From positions 62,001 to 126,000 of the forward strand of contig NZ_MKIN01000027.1 in NCBI RefSeq assembly GCF_001938985.1: a DNA stretch of 64,000 nt, read 5' to 3'. The stretch comes from Gillisella taibaishanensis (GTDB lineage: Bacteria; Pseudomonadota; Alphaproteobacteria; Rhizobiales; Rhizobiaceae). The notes below the pieces were generated by a model that did no database searches, was not told the origin of the DNA, and saw only the letters and a list, made by a program, of their open reading frames with translations. The first letter of the stretch is position 1, and each line of letters starts with the position of its first letter. Positions 1 to 8,182 of the stretch are shown piece by piece. A program made the translations under genes and the position numbers.

Positions 1-1189
1 GATCCGCGAGCGCGAATTTCGCGCCGGCGCGGTCGTCGGTATCATCGAGAAGAACGTCCTTACCGGCCTTTGCGAGCGCCGCATACAAAGTGTCGCATGC
101 GCCGTCGCAGCTAGCATCCCCAGCCTTCATGTTGATGATGATAGCATCGAAAGGCGCGACGGACTCGGGCCAAATGATGCCATTCTCATCATGAGAAGCT
201 TCGATGATGGCCGGAACAAGGCGTGTCGGACCAATGCCGTAGGAGCCCATGTGCACAAGGTGTTCCTTACCATCGGGCCCCTGGACCTTGGCGCCCATCG
301 GCTCGGAGTATTTGGTGCCGAAATAGAAGATGTGACCGACTTCGATCCCTCGTGCGGAAATGCGTGCGTCCTCTGGCATGGCGCCATAGGCAGTTTCGTC
401 ATGCATCTCAGACGTGGCAGCATAGTCCGACGTCCAATCTTCGAAGATAGCCTGTAGACCGGCCACGTCATCGAAATCGGTATCGGCGGCCGGAATGGCC
501 CGGTCGAGGAAGCTCTTGTGGCAGAACACTTCCGACTCGCCGGTGTCGGCGAGAATGATGAACTCGTGGCTATGATTACCGCCGATCGGGCCAGTGTCGG
601 CGCGCATCGGGATGGCGCGCAGGCCGAGCCGTGAGAAGGTCCGCAGGTAGGCCGTGAACATCTTATTGTAGGAGTGGATGGCGCTTTCCTTGGTCAGGTC
701 GAAGGAATAGGCGTCCTTCATCAGGAATTCGCGCGAACGCATCGTGCCGAAGCGCGGACGGATCTCGTCACGGAACTTCAACTGTATGTGATAGAGGTTC
801 AGCGGCAGGGTCTTGTAGGACTTGACGTAGGACCGAAAGATATCCGTGACCATTTCCTCATTGGTCGGGCCGTAAAGCATCGGACGATCCTGGCGGTCCT
901 TGATGCGCAGCATTTCCTTGCCGTAGTCGTCGTAGCGACCGCTTTCCTGCCAAAGCTCGGCGGATTGCAGCGTTGGCATCAGCAACTCGACGGCGCCGGC
1001 GCGGTTCTGCTCTTCGCGAATGATCGCATTGACCTTGTCCAGCACCCGCTTGCCCAACGGCAACCAGGAATAAATACCCTGCGACTGCTGGCGGATCATG
1101 CCGGTGCGCAGCATAAGCCGATGGGAAACGATTTCCGCTTCCTTGGGATTTTCCTTGAGGATGGGCATAAAATAGCGGGAGAGGCGCAT
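1..1189 (-). CDS. proS: Prolyl-tRNA synthetase, C-terminus cut by window edge
   Basis: Charges tRNA-Pro with proline in the cytoplasm. The visible 396 residues show the class II catalytic core: the N-terminal RLSRYF...LKENPKEAEI block, motif 2-like FRDEIRPRFGTMRSREF, and motif 3-like GSYGIGPTRLVPA. The compact alphaproteobacterial form is about 440 residues, so roughly 45 C-terminal residues lie beyond base 1. The start at 1189 is chosen because GGAAG sits five bases before it. An in-frame ATG at 1201 has no ribosome binding site. A 680-base gap separates it from the DUF1467 gene, so it probably has its own promoter. Confidence 0.95.
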   Translation of the reverse strand, partial: MRLSRYFMPILKENPKEAEIVSHRLMLRTGMIRQQSQGIYSWLPLGKRVLDKVNAIIREEQNRAGAVELLMPTLQSAELWQESGRYDDYGKEMLRIKDRQDRPMLYGPTNEEMVTDIFRSYVKSYKTLPLNLYHIQLKFRDEIRPRFGTMRSREFLMKDAYSFDLTKESAIHSYNKMFTAYLRTFSRLGLRAIPMRADTGPIGGNHSHEFIILADTGESEVFCHKSFLDRAIPAADTDFDDVAGLQAIFEDWTSDYAATSEMHDETAYGAMPEDARISARGIEVGHIFYFGTKYSEPMGAKVQGPDGKEHLVHMGSYGIGPTRLVPAIIEASHDENGIIWPESVAPFDAIIINMKAGDASCDGACDTLYAALAKAGKDVLLDDTDDRAGAKFALAD

Positions 1190-1592
1190 ACCGACTTCCA
1201 TTGGTGTGGCGAGCCGCGTTGAAGCGGAATCAGCCGTATATCTGGTTTTTCTTGAAGCCTTCTAACCGTTTCGCTCACGGAAGAAAACCCGCCCCCGGCT
1301 TTTGTCAACGACAGTGAAAGGAAACGGCAGCGATGCCCGACATCGGGACCGACTTAAGCCTCCGCTCCACACCAAAATTCGCTGGCACGTCACAACTGGG
1401 ACCATCACCTCGCCACAATTTCGCCGCTCCTCATCATCGTGAAAACCAGCCATATCAGCCTGTTTTGAGGGCAAATACAAAGCGCGTTGGGCATTCGCTC
1501 AGAGGGCAACCATGTCAAAATATTGACAAATCAGCAAAAATTACCCGACCGCGCCTTCTTTTTGGAAAGCTGTAACAAAAATGCAAAAAGTT

Positions 1593-1621
1593 GATGACAA
1601 GTGTTCCTTGTTGAGCTAGCT
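1593..1621 (+). promoter_or_regulatory. Candidate sigma-70 promoter of the small RNA
   Basis: GATGAC (1593-1598) and CTAGCT (1616-1621) are 17 bases apart. This resembles the CTTGAC-N17-CTATAT type promoter described for rhizobial housekeeping small RNAs. It would start a transcript near 1628, about 150 bases before a strong terminator. The -35 and -10 matches are only partial. Confidence 0.4.
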
Positions 1622-1627
1622 TACGCT

Positions 1628-1778
1628 CACAAAACAGGCAGAAAGCTTAAATTTCTGTCGAATTCGCGGTAAAGTCTTGGGAGGATCAGATCTTAGGCGC
1701 GGTTACTCGCAGCCCCTTAATTGGTGAAAGGTCACGCGACATTTGTACAAACAAGGTCTTCGGACCTTGTTTTTTTTT
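1628..1778 (+). ncRNA. Candidate trans-acting small RNA, alpha-r9 (Smr9C) type
   Basis: No protein reading frame with a ribosome binding site fits here, yet the stretch ends in a textbook intrinsic terminator and starts just after a plausible promoter. The predicted length is about 150 nt. As I recall, Sinorhizobium meliloti Smr9C is a roughly 150-nt RNA in the same place, between a small membrane-protein gene and proS. Identity therefore rests on synteny, size and terminator, not on alignment. The 5' end is inferred. Confidence 0.55.
1751..1778 (+). terminator. Rho-independent terminator of the small RNA
   Basis: Perfect 8-bp stem ACAAGGTC / GACCTTGT closed by the stable TTCG tetraloop and followed by eight T residues. 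No protein gene on the plus strand ends here, so the terminator implies a non-coding transcript. Confidence 0.9.
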
Positions 1779-1873
1779 GCCTAACTGTTTGCTTGGCAGC
1801 TGCTCGCTATGCTTTGCCTGTGCTTATCGCAACTGTCGATGCACGGAGGGCGCTAAGCCATCCGCCGTCAAAA

Positions 1874-2143
1874 TTATCTGATATCGGGCATGATGTGAGG
1901 CAGGTCAGCGAAGCTGAAACCGAAATAGGCGGAACTCAAGTTCCAGCCGAAAAAGATCACCGCCGCAACCAGCGTATTGAGAGCCATGACCCGCCAGAAG
2001 CGGAATCGCGCTGGCGCGCTCGCCATCGTGCCAGGTACGATCTGCTGATCATCCTCTTGGGTATGCGTGCAAAAAGGCAGGACCGCAAACAGCGTGATCC
2101 ACCAGAGAATGAAATAGATCGCTCCACCGGTCACCCAGGACAT
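1874..2143 (-). CDS. DUF1467 family membrane protein
   Basis: Protein of 89 residues with two predicted membrane helices (about 6-26 and 52-73), separated by a polar stretch of about 25 residues beginning HTQEDDQQ. It matches the small DUF1467 family of Alphaproteobacteria, whose function is unknown. It lies 129 bases downstream of the methylmalonyl-CoA epimerase gene on the same strand and is probably the last gene of the transcript. Length is normal for the family. Confidence 0.8.
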   Translation of the reverse strand: MSWVTGGAIYFILWWITLFAVLPFCTHTQEDDQQIVPGTMASAPARFRFWRVMALNTLVAAVIFFGWNLSSAYFGFSFADLPHIMPDIR

Positions 2144-2272
2144 CGGCTCTCCTCCTTGCAGTCAATTGCTCCCTTCTGATCATAGAGGGCAAAGGCGTGC
2201 ATTCTGTCCATGTGGCATAGTGCCATCGCACGAACAACCGTGCTGAAACCGTGGCAGACTTGCTCCGGCCTC

Positions 2273-2677
2273 TCAGACCTGTTCCAGCTCGATCAGCGTA
2301 CCGAAAAAGTCCTTGGGATGCAGAAACAGCACCGGCTTGCCGTGGGCGCCGATGCGCGGCTCGCCGTCGCCAAGCACGCGCGCGCCCTGCCCCGTCAAAT
2401 GCGCGCGGGCAGCTTTGATGTCTTCGACTTCGTAGCAGATATGATGGATGCCACCGGACGGGTTCTTGTCGAGAAAGGCCCGGATCGGCGAGGTCTCGCC
2501 AAGCGGCTCCAGCAGTTCGATCTTGGTATTGGGAAGCTCGACGAAGACAACGGTCACACCATGTTCCGGCAAGGCCATGGGCGACGAAACCTTGGCTCCG
2601 AGTGTGCCTGAATAACATTCGGTTGCCGCCGCCAGATCCGTGACGGCGATGGCGACATGATTAACGCGACCAAGCAC
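2273..2677 (-). CDS. mce: Methylmalonyl-CoA epimerase
   Basis: Interconverts (S)- and (R)-methylmalonyl-CoA in propionyl-CoA catabolism, between propionyl-CoA carboxylase and methylmalonyl-CoA mutase. The 134-residue protein is a VOC (glyoxalase-fold) enzyme with two beta-alpha-beta-beta-beta modules. The N-terminal GRVNHVAIAVTDL block and GGIHHICYEVEDI supply metal-binding His residues, and a Glu is present in TLIELEQV. The start is GTG at 2677, with GGAG eight bases upstream. It follows RNase J by 87 bases. That gap holds a GC-rich hairpin (2699-2729). Confidence 0.93.
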   Translation of the reverse strand: MLGRVNHVAIAVTDLAAATECYSGTLGAKVSSPMALPEHGVTVVFVELPNTKIELLEPLGETSPIRAFLDKNPSGGIHHICYEVEDIKAARAHLTGQGARVLGDGEPRIGAHGKPVLFLHPKDFFGTLIELEQV

Positions 2678-2764
2678 TTCTCAGCTCCCCATGCCATCGG
2701 CCTCTGCGGACCTCAGCCCGCGGAGGCCTTTTATAAAGCCGCCCTCTCCTCAGGCCGCAGACCG

Positions 2765-4432
2765 TCAAACCTTGTTGACGAAAACCGTGACCACAGGCTT
2801 CTTTCCCCAGCATTCGTTCGCGGTGGACCGAACCGCACGGCGAATGCTTTCCTGAAGCGCGCCAAGGTCCTTGCGACGGGCACGCGGAATGCTTTCGACG
2901 GCGCTGAGCACTGCGTCGTACAGTACATCTTCCATATCGTCGCCTTCGATGTCCTCAGCAGGCAAGCCAATCGCCACGATCTCCGGATCGTCGCGGAAAT
3001 CGAAACGCTCGTCCAGGATTACGTTGACCGAGACATGACCGGCGAAGGAGAGCTTCCGGCGTTCGCCGATGCCCATTTCCTCGAAATTCCCGATCAGCTT
3101 GCCGTCCTTGAAGATCCGGCCATGCGGTGCTTCACCGATTACCTCGGCAGGGCCAGGGGCCAGACGCAGGATATTGCCATTGCGCACCTTCGGCACCTGA
3201 GGGATGCCGGCCTGCTGCGCGAGCAACTGCTGAGCGCTCAGATGCGCGGCTTCGCCATGCACAGGTACAAGGATCTGCGGCCGCGTCCACTCGTACATCT
3301 GCAACAGTTCGTTGCGACGCGGATGGCCGGAGACATGCACAAGCGCATCACCATCGGTGACGATTGACACACCCTGCTCAATCAAGCCGTTCTTGATATC
3401 ATTGATCGGCTTTTCATTGCCGGGAATGGCGCGCGAGGAAAACACCACCGTGTCGCCCTTGGCGAGTGCGACATTGCGCATTTCGTCGCGCGACAGCTTG
3501 GCCAGCGCCGCGCGGGACTCGCCCTGGCTGCCGGTGAGGATCACGACGATCTTGTCGCGCGGGATGTAGCCGTATTCGTCCTCAGCGATGAATGGCTTGA
3601 CGCCTTCCATCAGCCCGACATCACGGGCCACGGCCACGACACGCTTCAAGGAGCTGCCGAGCAGCAACACTTCACGGCCGGCGGCGTCCGCCGCCTGAGC
3701 GATCGAGCGGATACGTCCGACATTGGAAGAGAAGGTGGTGATCGCCACACGGCCTTCCGCAGATGAAATGATCTTGCGCAGACCTTCCGAGACTTCCTGC
3801 TCCGACGGCGACACGCCTTCGCGCATGGCGTTGGTGCTGTCGCACATCACAGCCAGCACGCCCTCATCGCCAAGCGCCCGGAAGCGGGCCTCATCGGTCA
3901 GCGGACCAAGCGACGGTGCGTGGTCGATCTTCCAGTCGCCGGTATGGATAACATTGCCGAGCGGCGTACGGATCACCAGCGACATCGGCTCGGGGATCGA
4001 GTGGTTGACGTCAGAGGCCTCGACCACGAATGGACCGACATGCACTTTGTCACCGGGCTTGAACGGCGTCACCGGGATCTCGGCGCGCGTGCCCTCGTAA
4101 TTGCGTTTGGCTTCCAGCATGCCGGCGGTGAAGCCGGAGGCATAGACCGGCACATTGAGGCCCGGCCAGATATCGTTCAACCCGCCATAATGGTCTTCAT
4201 GGGCATGGGTGATGAAGATCGCCTTGAGGTTGTTCTTCTGGCTGCGCAGAAAGCCGATATCGGGCAGAACAAGATCGACGCCCGGCAGATCGGGACCTGG
4301 GAAGGTCACACCGCAATCCACCATGATCCATTGCCGCTGCTTCGGCGGGCCAAAGCCGTAGAGCGCCAGGTTCATGCCGATTTCACCTACGCCGCCCAGC
4401 GGCAGAAATACCAATTCGTCTGTCTTTGTCAT
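2765..4432 (-). CDS. rnj: Ribonuclease J
   Basis: Metallo-beta-lactamase/beta-CASP ribonuclease acting in mRNA decay and rRNA maturation, with 5'-3' exo- and endonuclease activity known for the family. The HAHEDH metal motif is at residues 76-81. Further motifs include NHSIPE, HTGDWKID, a beta-CASP segment with SSRAIPGNE, and VHVSGHP. A C-terminal domain completes the 555 residues, the usual length. Its ATG overlaps the birA stop (ATGA), so translation is probably coupled. Confidence 0.95.
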   Translation of the reverse strand: MTKTDELVFLPLGGVGEIGMNLALYGFGPPKQRQWIMVDCGVTFPGPDLPGVDLVLPDIGFLRSQKNNLKAIFITHAHEDHYGGLNDIWPGLNVPVYASGFTAGMLEAKRNYEGTRAEIPVTPFKPGDKVHVGPFVVEASDVNHSIPEPMSLVIRTPLGNVIHTGDWKIDHAPSLGPLTDEARFRALGDEGVLAVMCDSTNAMREGVSPSEQEVSEGLRKIISSAEGRVAITTFSSNVGRIRSIAQAADAAGREVLLLGSSLKRVVAVARDVGLMEGVKPFIAEDEYGYIPRDKIVVILTGSQGESRAALAKLSRDEMRNVALAKGDTVVFSSRAIPGNEKPINDIKNGLIEQGVSIVTDGDALVHVSGHPRRNELLQMYEWTRPQILVPVHGEAAHLSAQQLLAQQAGIPQVPKVRNGNILRLAPGPAEVIGEAPHGRIFKDGKLIGNFEEMGIGERRKLSFAGHVSVNVILDERFDFRDDPEIVAIGLPAEDIEGDDMEDVLYDAVLSAVESIPRARRKDLGALQESIRRAVRSTANECWGKKPVVTVFVNKV

Positions 4433-5217
4433 TCTTTCCTTGGCCCATTCGGCTCGAAAAACACATCACCCGCCGCAACTGGCGTGATGCCTAGCGAGCC
4501 CCTGTCGAGCAATAGTATCCCTTTATCATCGATTCCCGAAAAGACACCGGAAATCGAACGATCCGGCAGATTGACGGTTATTTTCTCACCAATACCGCAA
4601 GCCACATGGCGCCAGCGCCGCATCACGTCAGCAACGCCGCGACCTTGGTCCCAAAGCGCTAATGCGTCGGCCATGGCAATGAAAAGGTGGCTGAAAAACT
4701 CGTCCGGCGTCACCGAAGCGCCATGCTCTTGCAGCGAGGCGGTCGGATACGGCGTTTCTGACGGCTTGAAGCGGATATTGACGCCGATGCCGATCACCAG
4801 CGCATGGCGACCATCAAGCAGGCGCTCGGCTTCGAGCAGAATGCCCGAGGTCTTGGCGCGGCCGATCAGCACGTCGTTCGGCCATTTGATTTCAAGTGGA
4901 GGGCTGCCAGGCGGCAGCACAGCTGAAATGGCGTCATGCACAGCAACGGCAACGGCCAGCGGCAAGGACGCGAGGTCGGCGAGCGGCGCCGGATCGATCA
5001 GAAGAAGTGAACTGTAGAGATTTCCGGGTTCGGAGGCCCATAATCGCCCTCGGCGACCTCGCCCGCCTGTCTGGCGATTGGCGGTCAGCCAGAGATGGCC
5101 GGGATCGCCTTCCCGCGCCCTGATAAGGCATTGCTGGTTCGTGGAATCCACCTCGTCCAGCGCGAGATGTCGGAAGGCGTCGAGCGCCTTCCGACGATGG
5201 GTAGCATAGTCGCTCAA
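4429..5217 (-). CDS. birA: Biotin-[acetyl-CoA-carboxylase] ligase
   Basis: Activates biotin to biotinyl-AMP and attaches it to biotin carboxyl carrier domains of acyl-CoA carboxylases. The biotin/ATP loop TGGRGRRGRLW and KWPNDVLI are clear, followed by the C-terminal SH3-like domain. It lacks the N-terminal helix-turn-helix of E. coli BirA, so it is a ligase without a repressor role. The TTG start at 5217 overlaps the nuoN stop (TTGA), making it the fifteenth-plus cistron of the complex I transcript. Translation is likely coupled and fairly weak. Confidence 0.93.
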   Translation of the reverse strand: MSDYATHRRKALDAFRHLALDEVDSTNQQCLIRAREGDPGHLWLTANRQTGGRGRRGRLWASEPGNLYSSLLLIDPAPLADLASLPLAVAVAVHDAISAVLPPGSPPLEIKWPNDVLIGRAKTSGILLEAERLLDGRHALVIGIGVNIRFKPSETPYPTASLQEHGASVTPDEFFSHLFIAMADALALWDQGRGVADVMRRWRHVACGIGEKITVNLPDRSISGVFSGIDDKGILLLDRGSLGITPVAAGDVFFEPNGPRKE

Positions 5218-6653
5218 TGGAACAGCGTCGCCGCCGCTGCCGATGCAGCACTGCCGATTGGGCCACCGATCAGCACATAGGCGATGACGAACAGGCCGGA
5301 CAGGCCAAACACCACGCGCAAGGTGGCTGACGTTGCCGCAAACTCGATCTTCGCGTCATCGAACCACATCACCTTCACGATGCGAAGATAGTAGTAGGCA
5401 CCGATGACGGATGCGAGAACGCCGATGATCGCCAGAGCGTAGAGATGCGCCTGGATGGCCGCGAGGAAGACGAAATACTTCCCGAAGAAGCCAGCCAGCG
5501 GCGGAATGCCGGCCAGCGAGAACATCAGCGCCGTCAGCACGAAGGCCATGAACGGACGGGTCTGCGACAGGCCGGCGAGATCGTCGACGGTCTCCAGCAT
5601 TTCGCCGGTCTTGGTGCGCATGGCCATGATGCAGGCAAAGGTGCCGAGGTTCATGATCAGGTAGATGAGCATGTAAAGCAGCACGCCCTCGATGCCTTGC
5701 TGCGAACCGGCGGCGAGACCGACGAGTGCGTAGCCCATATGACCGATCGAGGAATAGGCCATCAGGCGCTTGATATTACGCTGACCGATAGCGGCGACGG
5801 AACCCAGAACCATTGAAGCAATCGCGATGAACACAACCACCTGCTGCCATTCAGCCGTGATCGGCTGGAAGGCTTCGATGACGATGCGCACGAAGATGGC
5901 CATTGCGCCGACTTTAGGGGCTGCGGCAAGGAAGGCGGTAACCGGGGTCGGAGCACCTTCGTACACGTCAGGCGTCCACATGTGGAACGGCACGGCGGAG
6001 ATCTTGAAGGCAAGACCAGCAAGCACGAAGACCAAACCGAAAATCAAGCCGAGATTGCTATGGCCAGCGGCAAGAACAGCAGCGATCTTGTCGAATTCGA
6101 CATTGCCGGTGAACCCATAGACCAGCGACATGCCATAGAGCAGCATGCCTGACGACAGCGCGCCGAGCACGAAATACTTCAGGCCAGCTTCCGACGAGCG
6201 GGCGCTATCGCGGTTCATGGCGGCGATGACGTAAAGCGCCAGCGACTGCAGCTCGAGCGACAGATAGAGCGAGATCAGGCTGTTGGCCGAGATCATCAAG
6301 AGGATGCCGAGCGTTGCCAGCACCAGCAGGACCGGGAACTCGAACTTGTCGAGATCATTGGCCTTGGCAAGACCTGTGGCCATGACCATGGTCACGATCG
6401 AGCCGATCAGCGCCAGAACCTTCATGAACCGGGCATAACCATCGGAAATATAGGCGCCGCCGAAGGCAAGGCCATCGGCCGGCAGAAGCAGGATCCACGC
6501 GCAGGCAACGGCGAGCAGCGCCACCGCCAGACCGGTCACCAACGACGCCTTGTTGGTGAACACGCCGATCATCAGCAAGACAAGCGCGCCAACCGCAAGC
6601 ATAAGCTCCGGCGTGACGAGATGCAGGCTTGCAAGGAGAGTTTCAGCATTCAT
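5214..6653 (-). CDS. nuoN: NADH-quinone oxidoreductase subunit N
   Basis: Antiporter-like proton-pumping subunit of the complex I membrane arm, 479 residues with about 14 transmembrane helices. Diagnostic blocks include LELQSLALYVIAA, the helix with AFKISAVPFHMWTPDVYEGAP, and IKRLMAYSSIGHMGYAL. The start is taken as ATG 6653; an in-frame TTG two codons upstream lies beside no better ribosome site. It follows nuoM by 17 bases and overlaps birA. Confidence 0.96.
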   Translation of the reverse strand: MNAETLLASLHLVTPELMLAVGALVLLMIGVFTNKASLVTGLAVALLAVACAWILLLPADGLAFGGAYISDGYARFMKVLALIGSIVTMVMATGLAKANDLDKFEFPVLLVLATLGILLMISANSLISLYLSLELQSLALYVIAAMNRDSARSSEAGLKYFVLGALSSGMLLYGMSLVYGFTGNVEFDKIAAVLAAGHSNLGLIFGLVFVLAGLAFKISAVPFHMWTPDVYEGAPTPVTAFLAAAPKVGAMAIFVRIVIEAFQPITAEWQQVVVFIAIASMVLGSVAAIGQRNIKRLMAYSSIGHMGYALVGLAAGSQQGIEGVLLYMLIYLIMNLGTFACIMAMRTKTGEMLETVDDLAGLSQTRPFMAFVLTALMFSLAGIPPLAGFFGKYFVFLAAIQAHLYALAIIGVLASVIGAYYYLRIVKVMWFDDAKIEFAATSATLRVVFGLSGLFVIAYVLIGGPIGSAASAAAATLFH

Positions 6654-6670
6654 ATCCAATGATCCTGTCG

Positions 6671-8182
6671 TCAGTTCACCAGGAGCGCAACATTTTGCGC
6701 AGCCTGCAGAGCGGCGGTGTAGTGATTGAGAAGCGCATCGACCGAAGCCGTCGTCACATCAAAGATCGGGGCCGGGTAGACGCCGAACAGGATGGTGAGC
6801 GCGATCAGCGGATAGAGCGTGACCTTTTCCCGGAAGGACAGATCAAGCAGCGCCTTCAGGCTTTCCTTGTCGAGCGCACCGAAGATCACCCGGCGATAGA
6901 GCCAGAGAGCATAGGCAGCCGACAGGATCACGCCGGTCGCGGCAAACAACGCTACCCAGCTATTGGCCCGGAAGGCACCGATCAGCGTCAGGAATTCACC
7001 GATGAAACCCGACGTGCCCGGCAGGCCGACATTAGCCATGGTGAAAATCATGAAGGCCAACGCGTATTTCGGCATGTTGTTGACGAGACCGCCATAGGCA
7101 GCGATTTCGCGGGTATGCATGCGGTCGTAGATCACGCCAACGCAGAGGAACAGCGCACCGGACACAAAGCCGTGGCTGATCATCTGGAACACGGCGCCCT
7201 GCAACCCTTGCGTATTTGCCGCGAAGATACCCATGGTCACGTAGCCCATGTGGGCGACGGAGGAATAGGCGATCAGCTTCTTCATATCTTCCTGCATCAG
7301 CGCCACCAGCGAGGTGTAGATGATGGCGATGACTGAGAGCGCGAAGACGGCAGGGGCGAAATAGTCCGAAGCCAGCGGGAACATGGCAAGCGAAAAGCGG
7401 ATGAAACCATAGCCGCCGAGCTTCAGCATGATACCGGCCAGAATGACTGAACCTGCCGTCGGTGCCTGAACGTGGGCGTCAGGGAGCCAGGTATGCACCG
7501 GCCACATCGGCATCTTCACCGCGAAGGAGGCGAAGAAGGCCAGCCAAAGAACCATCTGGAGATGAACCGGGAACTTGTGGGCAAGCAGCGCCGGAATATC
7601 CGTCGTGCCGGCATCCCAATACATCGCCATGATGGCGAGCATCATCAGAACCGAGCCAAGCAGCGTATAGAGGAAGAACTTGTAGGAGGCGTAGACGCGG
7701 TCCTTGCCACCCCAGACACCGATGATGATGAACATCGGGATCAGGCCGGCTTCGAAGAACACATAGAACAGCACGATGTCGAGCGACACAAACACGCCGA
7801 CCATCATCACTTCCAGGATGAGGAAGGCAATCATGTATTCCTTGATCCGCTTTTGAACCGAGGTCCAGCTGGCGAGAACGCAGAAGGGCATCAGGAACGC
7901 GGTCAGCACCACGAAGAGCATGGAAATGCCGTCGACGCCCAGGTGATAGGCGATGCCGGTACCGAGCCAGGCGTGATTTTCCACCATCTGGAAGCCCGGG
8001 TTGGCGTTATCGAAGCCGATCCAGACGAAAAGCGAGACGATGAAAGTGGCAACCGTGGTCAGCAGCGAAATGTTCAGCACATTCCGCCGACCCGACGGGG
8101 TATCGCCATTCATCAGCAGCAGCAGGGCAACCCCGACCAGTGGCAGGAAGGTGACCGTTGAAAGAATTGGCCAATCGGTCAT
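6671..8182 (-). CDS. nuoM: NADH-quinone oxidoreductase subunit M
   Basis: Antiporter-like proton channel of complex I, 503 residues, about 14 membrane helices. It carries the conserved helix with FASFAVKMPMWPVHTWLPDAH and MKKLIAYSSVAHMGYV. The reading frame stays open upstream, but the true start is ATG 8182, which overlaps the nuoL stop as ATGA and begins MTDWPILSTVTFLPL. The open upstream stretch translates to Arg-rich sequence that only shadows nuoL. Confidence 0.96.
   Translation of the reverse strand: MTDWPILSTVTFLPLVGVALLLLMNGDTPSGRRNVLNISLLTTVATFIVSLFVWIGFDNANPGFQMVENHAWLGTGIAYHLGVDGISMLFVVLTAFLMPFCVLASWTSVQKRIKEYMIAFLILEVMMVGVFVSLDIVLFYVFFEAGLIPMFIIIGVWGGKDRVYASYKFFLYTLLGSVLMMLAIMAMYWDAGTTDIPALLAHKFPVHLQMVLWLAFFASFAVKMPMWPVHTWLPDAHVQAPTAGSVILAGIMLKLGGYGFIRFSLAMFPLASDYFAPAVFALSVIAIIYTSLVALMQEDMKKLIAYSSVAHMGYVTMGIFAANTQGLQGAVFQMISHGFVSGALFLCVGVIYDRMHTREIAAYGGLVNNMPKYALAFMIFTMANVGLPGTSGFIGEFLTLIGAFRANSWVALFAATGVILSAAYALWLYRRVIFGALDKESLKALLDLSFREKVTLYPLIALTILFGVYPAPIFDVTTASVDALLNHYTAALQAAQNVALLVN

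Noticed and set aside
674..1222. 182-codon plus-strand open frame over proS
   Set aside because: It is the antisense of proS; high GC keeps antisense frames open in this genome, and proS motifs are unambiguous.
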